A DNA stretch of 12,633 nt from an uncultured Riemerella sp. (GTDB lineage Bacteria; Bacteroidota; Bacteroidia; Flavobacteriales; Weeksellaceae). Below, piece by piece: positions 1 to 6,428 of this stretch (positions are counted from its first letter, which is position 1; every line of letters starts with the position of its first letter). Made by a program: the position numbers and the translations under genes. Below the pieces are notes generated by a model. It ran no database searches. It was not told the origin of the DNA and saw only the letters and a program-made list of their open reading frames with translations. The stretch spans positions 1 to 12,633 of the forward strand of contig CALHQK010000060.1 of the NCBI GenBank assembly GCA_938037185.1, written 5' to 3'.

Positions 1-123
1 GTCTATGCCTATCAAATAATAAAATACAATCAATAATCATCTATTAAAGCAATGAGAACTTTTTAATTTTAAGAAGGAAACAGGGTTTATTTGATATAGT
101 GCAAAAATTAGATTATTAGAGAG
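1..123. other. Intergenic, no supported gene
   Basis: No gene can be supported here. Frame 1 stays open for 11 codons from the window edge to a TAA at 34-36, so this could be the last residues of a gene lying to the left, but that cannot be tested within the window. The rest is AT-rich with stops in all frames and leads into the hairpin at 124-145. Confidence 0.4.
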
Positions 124-158
124 AAAGAGCGAATATTCGCTCTTTTATTTATATTTTT
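124..158 (+). terminator. Perfect hairpin with T-rich tail (likely terminator)
   Basis: Positions 124-145 are a perfect 22-bp palindrome (AAAGAGCGAAT / ATTCGCTCTTT), which can fold as a 9-bp stem around ATAT. It is followed by T-rich sequence (TTTTATTTATATTTTT), giving a plausible intrinsic terminator for whatever lies to the left. The A-tract on the left would allow weak function on the other strand. The right half recurs almost unchanged at 6378-6413, so the element belongs to a repeated boundary segment. The T-rich tail also contains TATTTTTG, which fits the Bacteroidota -7 consensus, but no TTTG sits 19-21 bp upstream, so a promoter is not called. Confidence 0.6.
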
Positions 159-168
159 GGGAAAGAAA
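124..168 (+). repeat. Boundary repeat, copy 1 (partner at 6369-6413)
   Basis: Positions 133-168 are identical over 36 nt to 6378-6413, and the flanking 124-132 matches 6369-6377 at 6 of 9 positions. In both copies the segment comprises the right arm of a hairpin, a T-rich stretch and GGGAAAGAAA. Copy 2 sits directly before a lipoprotein gene; copy 1 sits before decayed coding sequence. A short echo (GTGGGAAAGAAAA) occurs at about 8052-8065, before the lipoprotein at 8079. It looks like a conserved module-boundary segment rather than a mobile element, because there are no terminal inverted repeats or transposase. Confidence 0.8.
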
Positions 169-210
169 AAATAATTTTTAAACCATAGGAATTCCCAAAA
201 GAATTAAGTA
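169..210 (+). repeat. Leader-like repeat, copy 1 (partner at 2905-2946)
   Basis: This stretch aligns with about 2905-2946, just before the third DUF2931 gene, with roughly 80% identity by eye. The core CCATAGGAATT is identical (183-193 and 2919-2929), followed by AAAAGAAxTAAGTA in both. A looser third copy (GGAATTTTAAA...ATAAGTA) lies at about 8534-8560 before the lipoprotein gene ending at 9189. The conserved position before lipoprotein genes suggests a shared 5' leader inherited by duplication of gene modules. Confidence 0.6.
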
Positions 211-281
211 AAACAGAAGACAAGTTTAGTTTTTGGAATTGTAGACCACATATGAAATTAGAAAGAGAAAATGGAAAATAA
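189..281 (+). pseudogene. Possible coding relic (30 codons, unidentified)
   Basis: After a TAG at 186-188 this frame is open to the TAA at 279-281 and encodes a stretch whose composition looks protein-like (for example KTEDKFSFWNCRPHMKLE). There is no good start at its beginning; the only ATG, at 252, leaves 9 residues. It overlaps the start of the next small ORF by 11 nt in another frame, so the two may be pieces of one frameshifted gene. I do not recognise the family. It may equally be chance in AT-rich DNA. Confidence 0.25.
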
Positions 282-444
282 TATGGCCACTATAAAAGAA
301 GGAGAGGAAGTGGATTTAACATCATATAAAGAATTTAAGAAAGACCATCCAGAGATGATAGAAAAGCTAAGAAAAATACCAGATTCTATCATTCTAAGTG
401 TAGCGGTAAAAGGCAGTGAACAACGACTAATCAGAAAAAAATAG
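271..444 (+). CDS. Small hypothetical ORF, 57 aa (possibly a relic)
   Basis: ATG at 271 (or 283) to TAG at 442-444 gives 57 (or 53) residues, highly charged, reading MENNMATIKEGEEVDL and ending in RLIRKK. It has no signal peptide or membrane segment, unlike nearly all neighbours. The middle, around YKEFKKDHPEMIEKLRKIPD, could form an amphipathic helix. The family is not recognised. Because the preceding frame (189-281) also looks coding and overlaps it, it may be the 3' part of a broken gene rather than a functional small protein. It lies in the gene-poor stretch before the first lipoprotein. Confidence 0.35.
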   Translation: MENNMATIKEGEEVDLTSYKEFKKDHPEMIEKLRKIPDSIILSVAVKGSEQRLIRKK

Positions 445-455
445 AGTGGTAGAAA

Positions 456-556
456 ATGAAAAAAAACAATAAAAACCTACTTTGAATTTGGTGCTTCTTT
501 TCCTTTTGCAGAGTGAGAAAAGTTACTTGTTTATAGCCACAAGATATGAAAAATAA
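456..556 (+). pseudogene. Possible decayed signal-peptide start
   Basis: ATG at 456 begins MKKNNKNLL and hits TGA at 483-485. Slipping one base back, the frame from 485 continues with a hydrophobic run (NLVLLFLLQ) to TAA at 554-556. Joined, these resemble the positively charged N-terminus and hydrophobic core of a secretion signal with no mature protein behind it. A third frame reads TYFEFGASFPFAE before a TGA at about 516, so the assignment is ambiguous. This is inference from a short stretch. Confidence 0.2.
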
Positions 557-631
557 AGGATTGTTTATAAAAGGAAAAACTTTTTTAAAATGATATTATA
601 CAAAATACGATTAGCCAATACTAAAAAAACG

Positions 632-1750
632 ATGCAAAAAATATTAGGAATAATAGGAATAGTGATGAATAGTATAATAGCAAATGGGTGCAAAAAATAC
701 CAAGAACCTGAAAATGAGATATATGATGTACTAACAGGAGCAACAGCAGATAGAGGATACTCTATGAATATGTACCACGGATATTTAGAATATGAGAATG
801 ATGTTAATCATATTCCTATAGGAGATGGGCATGGTTATTTTAGTAGAGGTTTATGGAATAATCATTTTGTAGGCTGGGATAAATATCGTGCTCCAGATTC
901 ATTGGATATACGATGGTTATCAATTACAGAAGATAAGTTCTATGAAGGGAAATTCAAATTCTCTGAAGAACTAAAACAGAAAATGAAGACTTTTTCGAAA
1001 GAAAAAAGTGTCTTATTGAATTTTGTTCTCTTACCAAAGGGACAGATTTGGCTGTATATGATAGATGAAAACCGAGAATTAGTCCAAAAATATCAAGCTC
1101 AGGAAATAAGCGTTTTGGGACAAGAAGAATTTACTAAACGAGTATTCTTTTATTTACCAGATAGAAATGATATCGAAAGCCGAAAAGAATATATAAAATC
1201 TAGGATAAGGGAACTGCCAGCCCAAACCCAAAAAGAAGTAGCAGAAGGGACTATTCCTACAGATTATTGGGAGAAACTAGACAAACGATATTTATGGAAT
1301 TTCAAAATAACCCCATCTATATTAGGGGAAATAGAAGTGGTGAACAAAGATAAGGGTTATATCAATTTTCTGAATGCAGAATTATTTAGTTTTAGTGCTT
1401 TAAAAAAAGAAAGAGCTATTCCTATCTATATAGAATATGAATCTGCAATAAAGAACAGCTATGAGTTTACCACAAGAATCTATCTTACAGGAGTTCCGGG
1501 GAAAGAAGATATGAATTACCTGCCATACGAACAGATGCGGGCAAGAGAGCAGGAATTGATAAAATTATTTTCAGATTTTTATGAAAAAATAGGCAGGAAA
1601 GAGTTTGAAATTTATTTGAAACTAGATGACATGTTTGTCCCAAAAGGGCTATATCTGAAACATGGTGAGATAGAACAGAAAATTCCTAATGTATACATAG
1701 AAGCCTTTAATGATACTTTTGATAAAGAACTTTACATTGGTGTAATGTAA
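632..1750 (+). CDS. Divergent DUF2931-family lipoprotein
   Basis: The protein has 372 residues from ATG at 632; an in-frame upstream ATG at 590 would add 14 residues that spoil the signal peptide. MQKILGIIGI..ANGC gives a type II signal with the lipid-attached cysteine at residue 20, so it should be an envelope lipoprotein. The DUF2931 pattern is weak but traceable through its two neighbours: GYSMNMYHGYL (about 42-52), the strand IRWLSI, a helix before the core, and LPKGQIWLY (about 134-142) where the siblings have APGGxxxxWL. A linker IPTDYW (208-213) matches IPFGLW and IPYGTW in the next two genes. It is the first of three tandem paralogs and the most diverged, having lost the GG of the core motif. 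The function of DUF2931 is unknown; association with secretion-system effector loci makes an immunity role conceivable. Confidence 0.75.
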   Translation: MQKILGIIGIVMNSIIANGCKKYQEPENEIYDVLTGATADRGYSMNMYHGYLEYENDVNHIPIGDGHGYFSRGLWNNHFVGWDKYRAPDSLDIRWLSITEDKFYEGKFKFSEELKQKMKTFSKEKSVLLNFVLLPKGQIWLYMIDENRELVQKYQAQEISVLGQEEFTKRVFFYLPDRNDIESRKEYIKSRIRELPAQTQKEVAEGTIPTDYWEKLDKRYLWNFKITPSILGEIEVVNKDKGYINFLNAELFSFSALKKERAIPIYIEYESAIKNSYEFTTRIYLTGVPGKEDMNYLPYEQMRAREQELIKLFSDFYEKIGRKEFEIYLKLDDMFVPKGLYLKHGEIEQKIPNVYIEAFNDTFDKELYIGVM

Positions 1751-1821
1751 AAAAGAAAACCTAAAAGCTTTCGTAACTGGAAAGGACAAACCTAATTTTA
1801 AAAATAGTAAAAGACAACGAG

Positions 1822-2910
1822 ATGTATATTAAGAATTTAATCACTTATTTTTGCTTGATTTTTTTATTAACCCACTGTAAAGAAAATCCATTTATGAAAA
1901 CAGAAAAATATCCTTATGCTGTTACAGCTACAGGTCCCGAAGGCTATCCTATGGAAGTGCACATAGGCTATTTCTTGGATGAAAAAGAAGAACTGATATG
2001 CGGTGTGCCTAGAACAGGTCTAGAAAGAGGATGGCAGTATGATGGTACTGAAGGCGGACAAAATGGAGATAAAATACCTGCCTATCTATCCCTTACCTAT
2101 GTTTCCTACGCAGAGAAGAAGCTCTATAATGTAGAGGCCAAACTTCCTGCAGAAAAAATCCTTGAAGAATTTAGAAAGGGATTCAGAGCAGAAAATTATG
2201 CAGGAGAAATGGAAGACCGAACCTATGATAAACTAACGGTAGGGATGGCACCTGGGGGAGTTGTTGTCCTGTGGCTTTCTGGATATTTTCATCGTGTAGA
2301 AATCTGCAGACTGCAGGCTAAAGAGGTCTTTGTAGACAAGGACGATTTCAGAAGAAGAGTTTTTGAAAATGAAACCCAACAGGAGTTTTTTGATGTTAAT
2401 TATGATTTAGCCCTCTCTGACAGCATAAAACAAGATATCAAAGAAAGAGGGATTCCATTTGGGCTGTGGGATGAGTATAGAGAAAAATACAACTACCGCT
2501 TTACTTTCAAACCTTATGACGACAGGGATAAGTTTACTTATATCCACCCTCTATACTACAATGGAGAAGAGGAGCAGATATTAGAGCCAACTTTGGATAA
2601 AAAAGAATATTTCCAGAGAGGTATTCCTTATAGAACTAATTTTCAGTTTTTCTCGTATAGTACAGATATTATTTTTAATGACAGAGAGATGATACAGGTT
2701 TTCAAAGAACTGAAGAAAAAACACCCTGGCAAGCCTATAGATATTATCCTGACTCCTACTTTTCTATATAACGAAATAAAAGTATCTGTAAAATGTGAAG
2801 ACGAGGAAATCCCTCTATCCAAATACATAATGGAAGGCGTCTGGGGAGAATCCATAGACGATGCCTTAGAAAGGAGAGCTTTAGAAGAAAATAACGGCAA
2901 TGGGAAATAA
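1822..2910 (+). CDS. DUF2931-family lipoprotein
   Basis: The protein has 362 residues. The signal ends in FLLTHC with lipidated Cys19. The N-terminal half carries the typical DUF2931 signature: GYPMEVHIGY (41-50), a Trp/Gly-rich loop, IPAYLSLTYVSY (85-96), a helix ending in EEFRKG, and the hallmark VGMAPGGVVVLWLSG (140-154). The linker IPFGLWDEY (from 211) leads to a C-terminal half (about 230-362) that appears to be a degenerate second copy of the fold (strand IPYRTNFQFFSY, then the helix at MIQVFKELKK). The gene starts 71 nt after its paralog and ends 65 nt before the next one, so the three are probably co-transcribed. It is the canonical member of the trio. The molecular function is unknown. 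Confidence 0.88.
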   Translation: MYIKNLITYFCLIFLLTHCKENPFMKTEKYPYAVTATGPEGYPMEVHIGYFLDEKEELICGVPRTGLERGWQYDGTEGGQNGDKIPAYLSLTYVSYAEKKLYNVEAKLPAEKILEEFRKGFRAENYAGEMEDRTYDKLTVGMAPGGVVVLWLSGYFHRVEICRLQAKEVFVDKDDFRRRVFENETQQEFFDVNYDLALSDSIKQDIKERGIPFGLWDEYREKYNYRFTFKPYDDRDKFTYIHPLYYNGEEEQILEPTLDKKEYFQRGIPYRTNFQFFSYSTDIIFNDREMIQVFKELKKKHPGKPIDIILTPTFLYNEIKVSVKCEDEEIPLSKYIMEGVWGESIDDALERRALEENNGNGK

Positions 2911-2946
2911 TTATAAAGCCATAGGAATTTTAAAAGAAATAAGTAG
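2905..2946 (+). repeat. Leader-like repeat, copy 2
   Basis: Partner of 169-210. The core CCATAGGAATT is at 2919-2929, followed by TTAAAAGAAATAAGTA. It lies in the 65-nt gap between two DUF2931 genes and its end is 29 nt before the ATG at 2976. Its presence at a second place with no gene of this type behind it suggests that a comparable module once stood near 169-590. Confidence 0.6.
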
Positions 2947-2975
2947 TGAACAACTAAAAATTAAATAGTTAGAAT

Positions 2976-4004
2976 ATGAAAAAATGGTTTTTCCTTTTCT
3001 GTTTATTTTCTTTGATGTCTTGTGAGTATAAGAAAGAGTGGAGCATGTCGGTCTCAGCGCCGCAGCATTATGGAGCAACCATAGAGGCGCAGTATTATTT
3101 AGGAGAGGAGCTGCTGGCGGCTATCAAGGGAGCAGGCTCACCAGGCTGGGGACTGGGCACAGACGGTCTCACCATGGGCGAGCATGACAAAAAGCCTATC
3201 CCAGATAGAGTGAAAATCCACTGTTACTCTGCGAGAGAAGGCGTAAACTACACGGCAGATATCCCCCTCCCAAAGAAAAAAATGGAGGAATTGTTTAAAA
3301 AGAAATTATATGACCCTGTTAGTGAAACATATAATAATTACAATAGTATTGTGTGTGGTTGCGCTCCAGGAGGCGAGATTGTGATATGGCTACGAGGATA
3401 TATTTTTTTAGAAGAAGTTACAAGAGTGAAGGGCAAAGAAATAAGCAGGGAGAACCAACAACAGCGGAAAGAATATTTTAATAATAAAACCCCCAAAGAA
3501 CAGGAATGGATAACCAACAACCCTATTCCCTACGGAACATGGGATAAATATGATAAAGAATTTCTCTGGAAACCAGATGTATTAGTATATACAAAAGGTT
3601 TTGATGGTTATACTTTACATATTAATTATATAAAAGGAGATTTTGAATTTTATAATGATACGAGATGGGGTGGAATAGAACAATACCCCAAACAGGAGTG
3701 GAAAGAAATAAACAATAATAAAATTGAATTAAAAAAGAGAAATATTCCCTTTTTTGTTGAACTTTATTTATGGAATTCCAAGGATAATAGCCAAAGCCAA
3801 AGAATGCAAATGCTCTTACCAGTGAAACAATTAAAATTATTATTTGAGCAGGGATATATCGTTAGAAATAAAAAATATAACTATGAATATCTTGTTTTTG
3901 AAATTACAAAAGATAATGGTGTAGTTTTATGGTTACAAGGTAAAGATGAATATAAGACAAAAGTGAAAAAATTAACCCCTTTTTTATTAAATATTGAAGA
4001 ATAA
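2976..4004 (+). CDS. Two-repeat DUF2931-family lipoprotein
   Basis: The protein has 342 residues; MKKWFFLFCLFSLMSC gives a clear lipobox with Cys16. The first domain shows DUF2931 features: HYGATIEAQYYL (31-42), a Gly/Trp loop, IPDRVKIHCYS (75-85), the helix PKKKMEELFKK and CAPGGEIVIWLRG (129-141). After the linker IPYGTWDKY (174-182) a second copy follows: GYTLHINYI (211-219), a W/G loop, NIPFFVELYLW (256-266), the helix VKQLKLLFEQGY and DNGVVLWLQG (313-322). The order and spacing match the first copy, so the protein is an internal duplication. Base composition changes sharply inside the gene: about 59% GC at 3061-3180 against about 28% at 3601-3720, suggesting recombination between sources. 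Function unknown. Confidence 0.88.
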   Translation: MKKWFFLFCLFSLMSCEYKKEWSMSVSAPQHYGATIEAQYYLGEELLAAIKGAGSPGWGLGTDGLTMGEHDKKPIPDRVKIHCYSAREGVNYTADIPLPKKKMEELFKKKLYDPVSETYNNYNSIVCGCAPGGEIVIWLRGYIFLEEVTRVKGKEISRENQQQRKEYFNNKTPKEQEWITNNPIPYGTWDKYDKEFLWKPDVLVYTKGFDGYTLHINYIKGDFEFYNDTRWGGIEQYPKQEWKEINNNKIELKKRNIPFFVELYLWNSKDNSQSQRMQMLLPVKQLKLLFEQGYIVRNKKYNYEYLVFEITKDNGVVLWLQGKDEYKTKVKKLTPFLLNIEE

Positions 4005-4006
4005 TT

Positions 4007-4184
4007 ATGGGCAAAATAACTAAAATATCAAAGAGCATGAATATTACGGCTCGTGAAAAGCTGGTCATCAATGCAACTGAAGGAGTAGAGTTTGAGTCTT
4101 CCAATCAGATACGGCTTAATGCGGGAGAGCAGATTCTCTATCAAAGCTGATGATAATGGTGCTCTAATGATTTACAATGTTTGA
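4007..4184 (+). pseudogene. Frameshifted relic resembling a VgrG beta-helical tail
   Basis: ATG at 4007 opens a 47-codon frame to TGA at 4148-4150, starting 2 nt after the previous stop. It reads MGKITKISKSMNIT.. and then short alternating hydrophobic/polar repeats (NITAREKLVIN, EGVEFESSNQIRLNAGEQI). Such xLxIxAxxxIxLNAG repeats are typical of the stacked beta-helix at the end of VgrG/DUF2345-type spike proteins. Near the stop, another frame (from 4140) continues with KADDNGALMIYNV to TGA at 4182-4184, a natural-looking end, so the gene seems broken by a frameshift around 4135-4148. It is probably a stump of a spike protein or its cargo carrier. The family call is by pattern only. Confidence 0.5.
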
Positions 4185-4225
4185 AAAGAAATAAAATTCC
4201 CGAAATTTGATTAAAAATATAGAAG

Positions 4226-5413
4226 ATGAAAAAAATATTATTGATAATTTCAGTTTTGAGTGTTTATCACGGATGTTCACAGAAGAAAGAAGAAAATATT
4301 GTGAAAAATAATCTTACAGAAGTGCACAGCAGCAATGTAGAACATGTTCTTAAACAACAATTAGAGAAAGGAATATCAGGCGAAATCTTAAATTCATTAG
4401 ATACAGAAACTTATACATATTCTAAGAAGGATATGGAGGCTGTCATCCCAGTGGCGGAGAAAATTATCTTATCAAAAGGATACATTCCGCCTTCAAACAA
4501 GGTGTTTTCTGAAAAAGTGCAGATGATTTTTAAAAGGAAAATAGATTTTAATTTATCATCAAAATATTTGTATCTCAATTTTAATGAAAAATGTGATAAA
4601 GAGGTAAAATACTATAGAAATGATAAGTCTGTAGATGTGACGCCGTATTCGTACTACATCATTAAAAACAACAATTTTATAACCGAACTTTATGCCATAC
4701 CAGAGCTGATAGATTATAAAAATGCATACCCTAAACTTGCAGAGTTTGAGAAAAAATTAATAGAAAAATACATGGAAGATGGTGAGGAAGTTAAAATTTA
4801 TAAGTGGAAAGATGTTTCGGATTTGAAGGAACGACGGCAAAATAATATTCAAATTTTAGTAAATCGCAACAAGTATTTATTTAATGATGACAGGGCGAGT
4901 TTTGCGTGGCTTAGGTCTAATGATACTTGGTTTTTGGAGAGTTTGGTAAAAACCTTTGGCTATGTGGAGGATAAGGAGCTTTTGGACTTTGTGTTGAAGA
5001 GAAATTACAAAGATTTGGCTGAGTTAGAAAAGATAATGATTAATTGTACTTGCGGAGGGAAAAATCGATTAAATACAGAAGTTTTCGCAGTGGTAAAAGG
5101 CTGGAAGAAGAAGGAACTGTCTGATTTTTCATTTCGAATCCAAGAATTGATGTATACTTTAATAAAAAAGGAAGAACAGGGCGAATCCGAAATAGATTTT
5201 TCAGAACTTACCAAAATATTAAGCGAAACAGCCTACCACATGAGCAAAACAAGTGAAGGTTTTTATTATGATTTTTTTCCAATTTTAAACCTAACTGAGA
5301 AATATAGAGAAGAAATTGAAAAGAAAAATTTTTATAATAATCTAGACCTGAAAAAAGTATGGGATGAAACCAAAACAGGCGGTAGGTGGCGACCAAGAAT
5401 GGAAGAGCCGTAG
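4226..5413 (+). CDS. Lipoprotein of an unnamed paralog family (member 1)
   Basis: The protein has 395 residues; MKKILLIISVLSVYHGC gives lipidated Cys17. I do not recognise a named domain. Two blocks recur in the following genes. Block A (about 70-106) runs as a helix, then LSKGYIPPSNKVFSEKVQMI. Block B (215-261) contains NKYLFNDDRASFAWL, then ESLVKTFGYVEDKELLDFVL. Both are found in the same order in the 5478 gene, and block A again in the 6429 gene. A region after block B has a CxC (Cys274, Cys276) not seen in the others. The C-terminus is rich in charged helices and ends in GGRWRPRMEEP. It follows the spike-protein relic directly, a position where immunity genes of secreted effectors are usual; that role is inference. 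Confidence 0.75.
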   Translation: MKKILLIISVLSVYHGCSQKKEENIVKNNLTEVHSSNVEHVLKQQLEKGISGEILNSLDTETYTYSKKDMEAVIPVAEKIILSKGYIPPSNKVFSEKVQMIFKRKIDFNLSSKYLYLNFNEKCDKEVKYYRNDKSVDVTPYSYYIIKNNNFITELYAIPELIDYKNAYPKLAEFEKKLIEKYMEDGEEVKIYKWKDVSDLKERRQNNIQILVNRNKYLFNDDRASFAWLRSNDTWFLESLVKTFGYVEDKELLDFVLKRNYKDLAELEKIMINCTCGGKNRLNTEVFAVVKGWKKKELSDFSFRIQELMYTLIKKEEQGESEIDFSELTKILSETAYHMSKTSEGFYYDFFPILNLTEKYREEIEKKNFYNNLDLKKVWDETKTGGRWRPRMEEP

Positions 5414-5477
5414 AGGAGTTTTAGTTTTTTGAATTTAGTAGAAGAGGAGGATTTTAACCAAAAAATAATTATCATAA

Positions 5478-6254
5478 ATGAGATATTTTCTAGTAATACT
5501 GCTGGCTAATGCTATATTTTTTTCATGTGATGAAAAAAGTAATAGATATTTGAATAATAATATGAAACAAGCGCCTTATAACATTTTGGAAGAGGGAGAT
5601 GGGTTAAAAGTTAATTATGATTCTTTATCAACAGACCTTATAGATTATGGGAAAAGAAGTTTGTCCGATATGGATTTCAGATTTCCATCTAATGAAGAAT
5701 ATACCCAAAAAATTCTGGAAATATACAGCATAGATATCAGCCAATATGCCAATAGCATTATTGCCCTTAACAATTCTAAGTTTCCGTATATCGCTTTGAA
5801 ATCAGAGAATTATATCCTGTATGAAGATTCTGATGTGGATAATGAATACCTCATTAACCAAGCGGATTTATTTCATTATAATAATTATATTTTTTACGGA
5901 AATAAAGGGTCTTATAATTTATTAAAAGCCAAAAATCCCAATTTATTAAATGATTTAGTAATAGAATTTGGGTATAATAAGGATAAGGAACTGACGAAAT
6001 ATGTGTTAAGCAATTTTGATTTTTCTGATGGCAGTGGTTTTCATGATTTGATATTTACATATCATCCCGAAACATCGAAATACGAACTGAGAGAGTATAT
6101 TTTCGCTGATATAGAGCATTTTCTTGACAAAGAAAAAATAAAGAAAGAGGTTTATCCTAATATCAAGGATATTATTGAGAAAATATTATCAACGCCTGAT
6201 GATTATTCCAATCCTCAAAAAACAATGGACTATCTTTCGTTATTCAGAAAATAA
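5478..6254 (+). CDS. Lipoprotein of the same unnamed family (member 2)
   Basis: The protein has 258 residues; MRYFLVILLANAIFFSC gives lipidated Cys17. Block A is present as FRFPSNEEYTQKILEIYSIDI (about 67-87), matching the IPPSNKVFSEKVQMIF part of member 1. Block B (135-180) reads NNYIFYGNKGSYNLL, then NDLVIEFGYNKDKELTKYVL, matching NKYLFNDDRASFAWL and ESLVKTFGYVEDKELLDFVL. The conserved FGYxxDKELxxxVL core is the best family marker. The protein lacks most of the C-terminal helical region of member 1. The gap to member 1 is 64 nt, compatible with one transcript. Function is unknown; divergent tandem copies suggest diversification against varying partners. Confidence 0.75.
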   Translation: MRYFLVILLANAIFFSCDEKSNRYLNNNMKQAPYNILEEGDGLKVNYDSLSTDLIDYGKRSLSDMDFRFPSNEEYTQKILEIYSIDISQYANSIIALNNSKFPYIALKSENYILYEDSDVDNEYLINQADLFHYNNYIFYGNKGSYNLLKAKNPNLLNDLVIEFGYNKDKELTKYVLSNFDFSDGSGFHDLIFTYHPETSKYELREYIFADIEHFLDKEKIKKEVYPNIKDIIEKILSTPDDYSNPQKTMDYLSLFRK

Positions 6255-6271
6255 AGACAAGTGCTTAATAA

Positions 6272-6358
6272 ATGTTTTTGGATAATTCGGGAGGATGGTT
6301 TCTGGTAAGAACACATGACGGAAACACGGGCTATGTACATAAAATCAGAATGAAATAA
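6272..6358 (+). pseudogene. Relic of a bacterial SH3-domain protein
   Basis: A 28-codon ORF contains GWFLVRTHDGNTGYVHK close to its end. This is the typical final part of bacterial SH3 (SH3b/SH3_3) domains, where GWxxVRxxDGxxGYVHxxYL closes the barrel. The ORF starts MFLDNS without signal peptide or the first strands of the domain, so it is a 3' stump of a larger, probably envelope or secreted protein. It begins 17 nt after the lipoprotein gene and ends just before the repeat at 6369. Identification of the motif is fairly secure; translation of the stump is not. Confidence 0.65.
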
Positions 6359-6368
6359 TAGATAAGTA

Positions 6369-6413
6369 AAAGGGCAGATATTCGCTCTTTTATTTATATT
6401 TTTGGGAAAGAAA
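6369..6413 (+). repeat. Boundary repeat, copy 2 (partner at 124-168)
   Basis: Positions 6378-6413 are identical to 133-168. The left arm of the hairpin is degenerate here (AAAGGGCAGAT against AAAGAGCGAAT), leaving a weaker stem with G-U pairs. The T-rich part contains TATTTTTG (6397-6404), matching the -7 consensus 24 nt before the lipoprotein start, but a -33 TTTG at the right distance is absent. It directly follows the SH3 relic and precedes a new lipoprotein gene, which fits a module boundary. Confidence 0.8.
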
Positions 6414-6428
6414 TAAAAGTTATAGGTG

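Noticed and set aside
241..255. GTAGACC resembling the tRNA-Gln 3' end (possible attachment site)
   Set aside because: Only about seven bases match before the sequences diverge, which is expected by chance.
590..631. ATG at 590 as start of the first DUF2931-like gene
   Set aside because: It would push the hydrophobic core of the signal far from the N-terminus; the internal ATG at 632 gives a normal lipoprotein signal. Not fully excluded.
2643..2900. Minus-strand ORF of 85 codons inside the second DUF2931 gene
   Set aside because: It is the antisense shadow of a well-supported lipoprotein gene and has no recognisable domain. The same applies to the minus-strand frames at 3338-3520, 3904-4104, 5005-5214, 5208-5396, 6230-6490, 6779-6967, 10630-10836 and 11001-11237.
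4186..4215. AAATT..AATTT inverted repeat as a terminator before 4226
   Set aside because: The stem is short, nearly all A/T, and has no T-tract after it.
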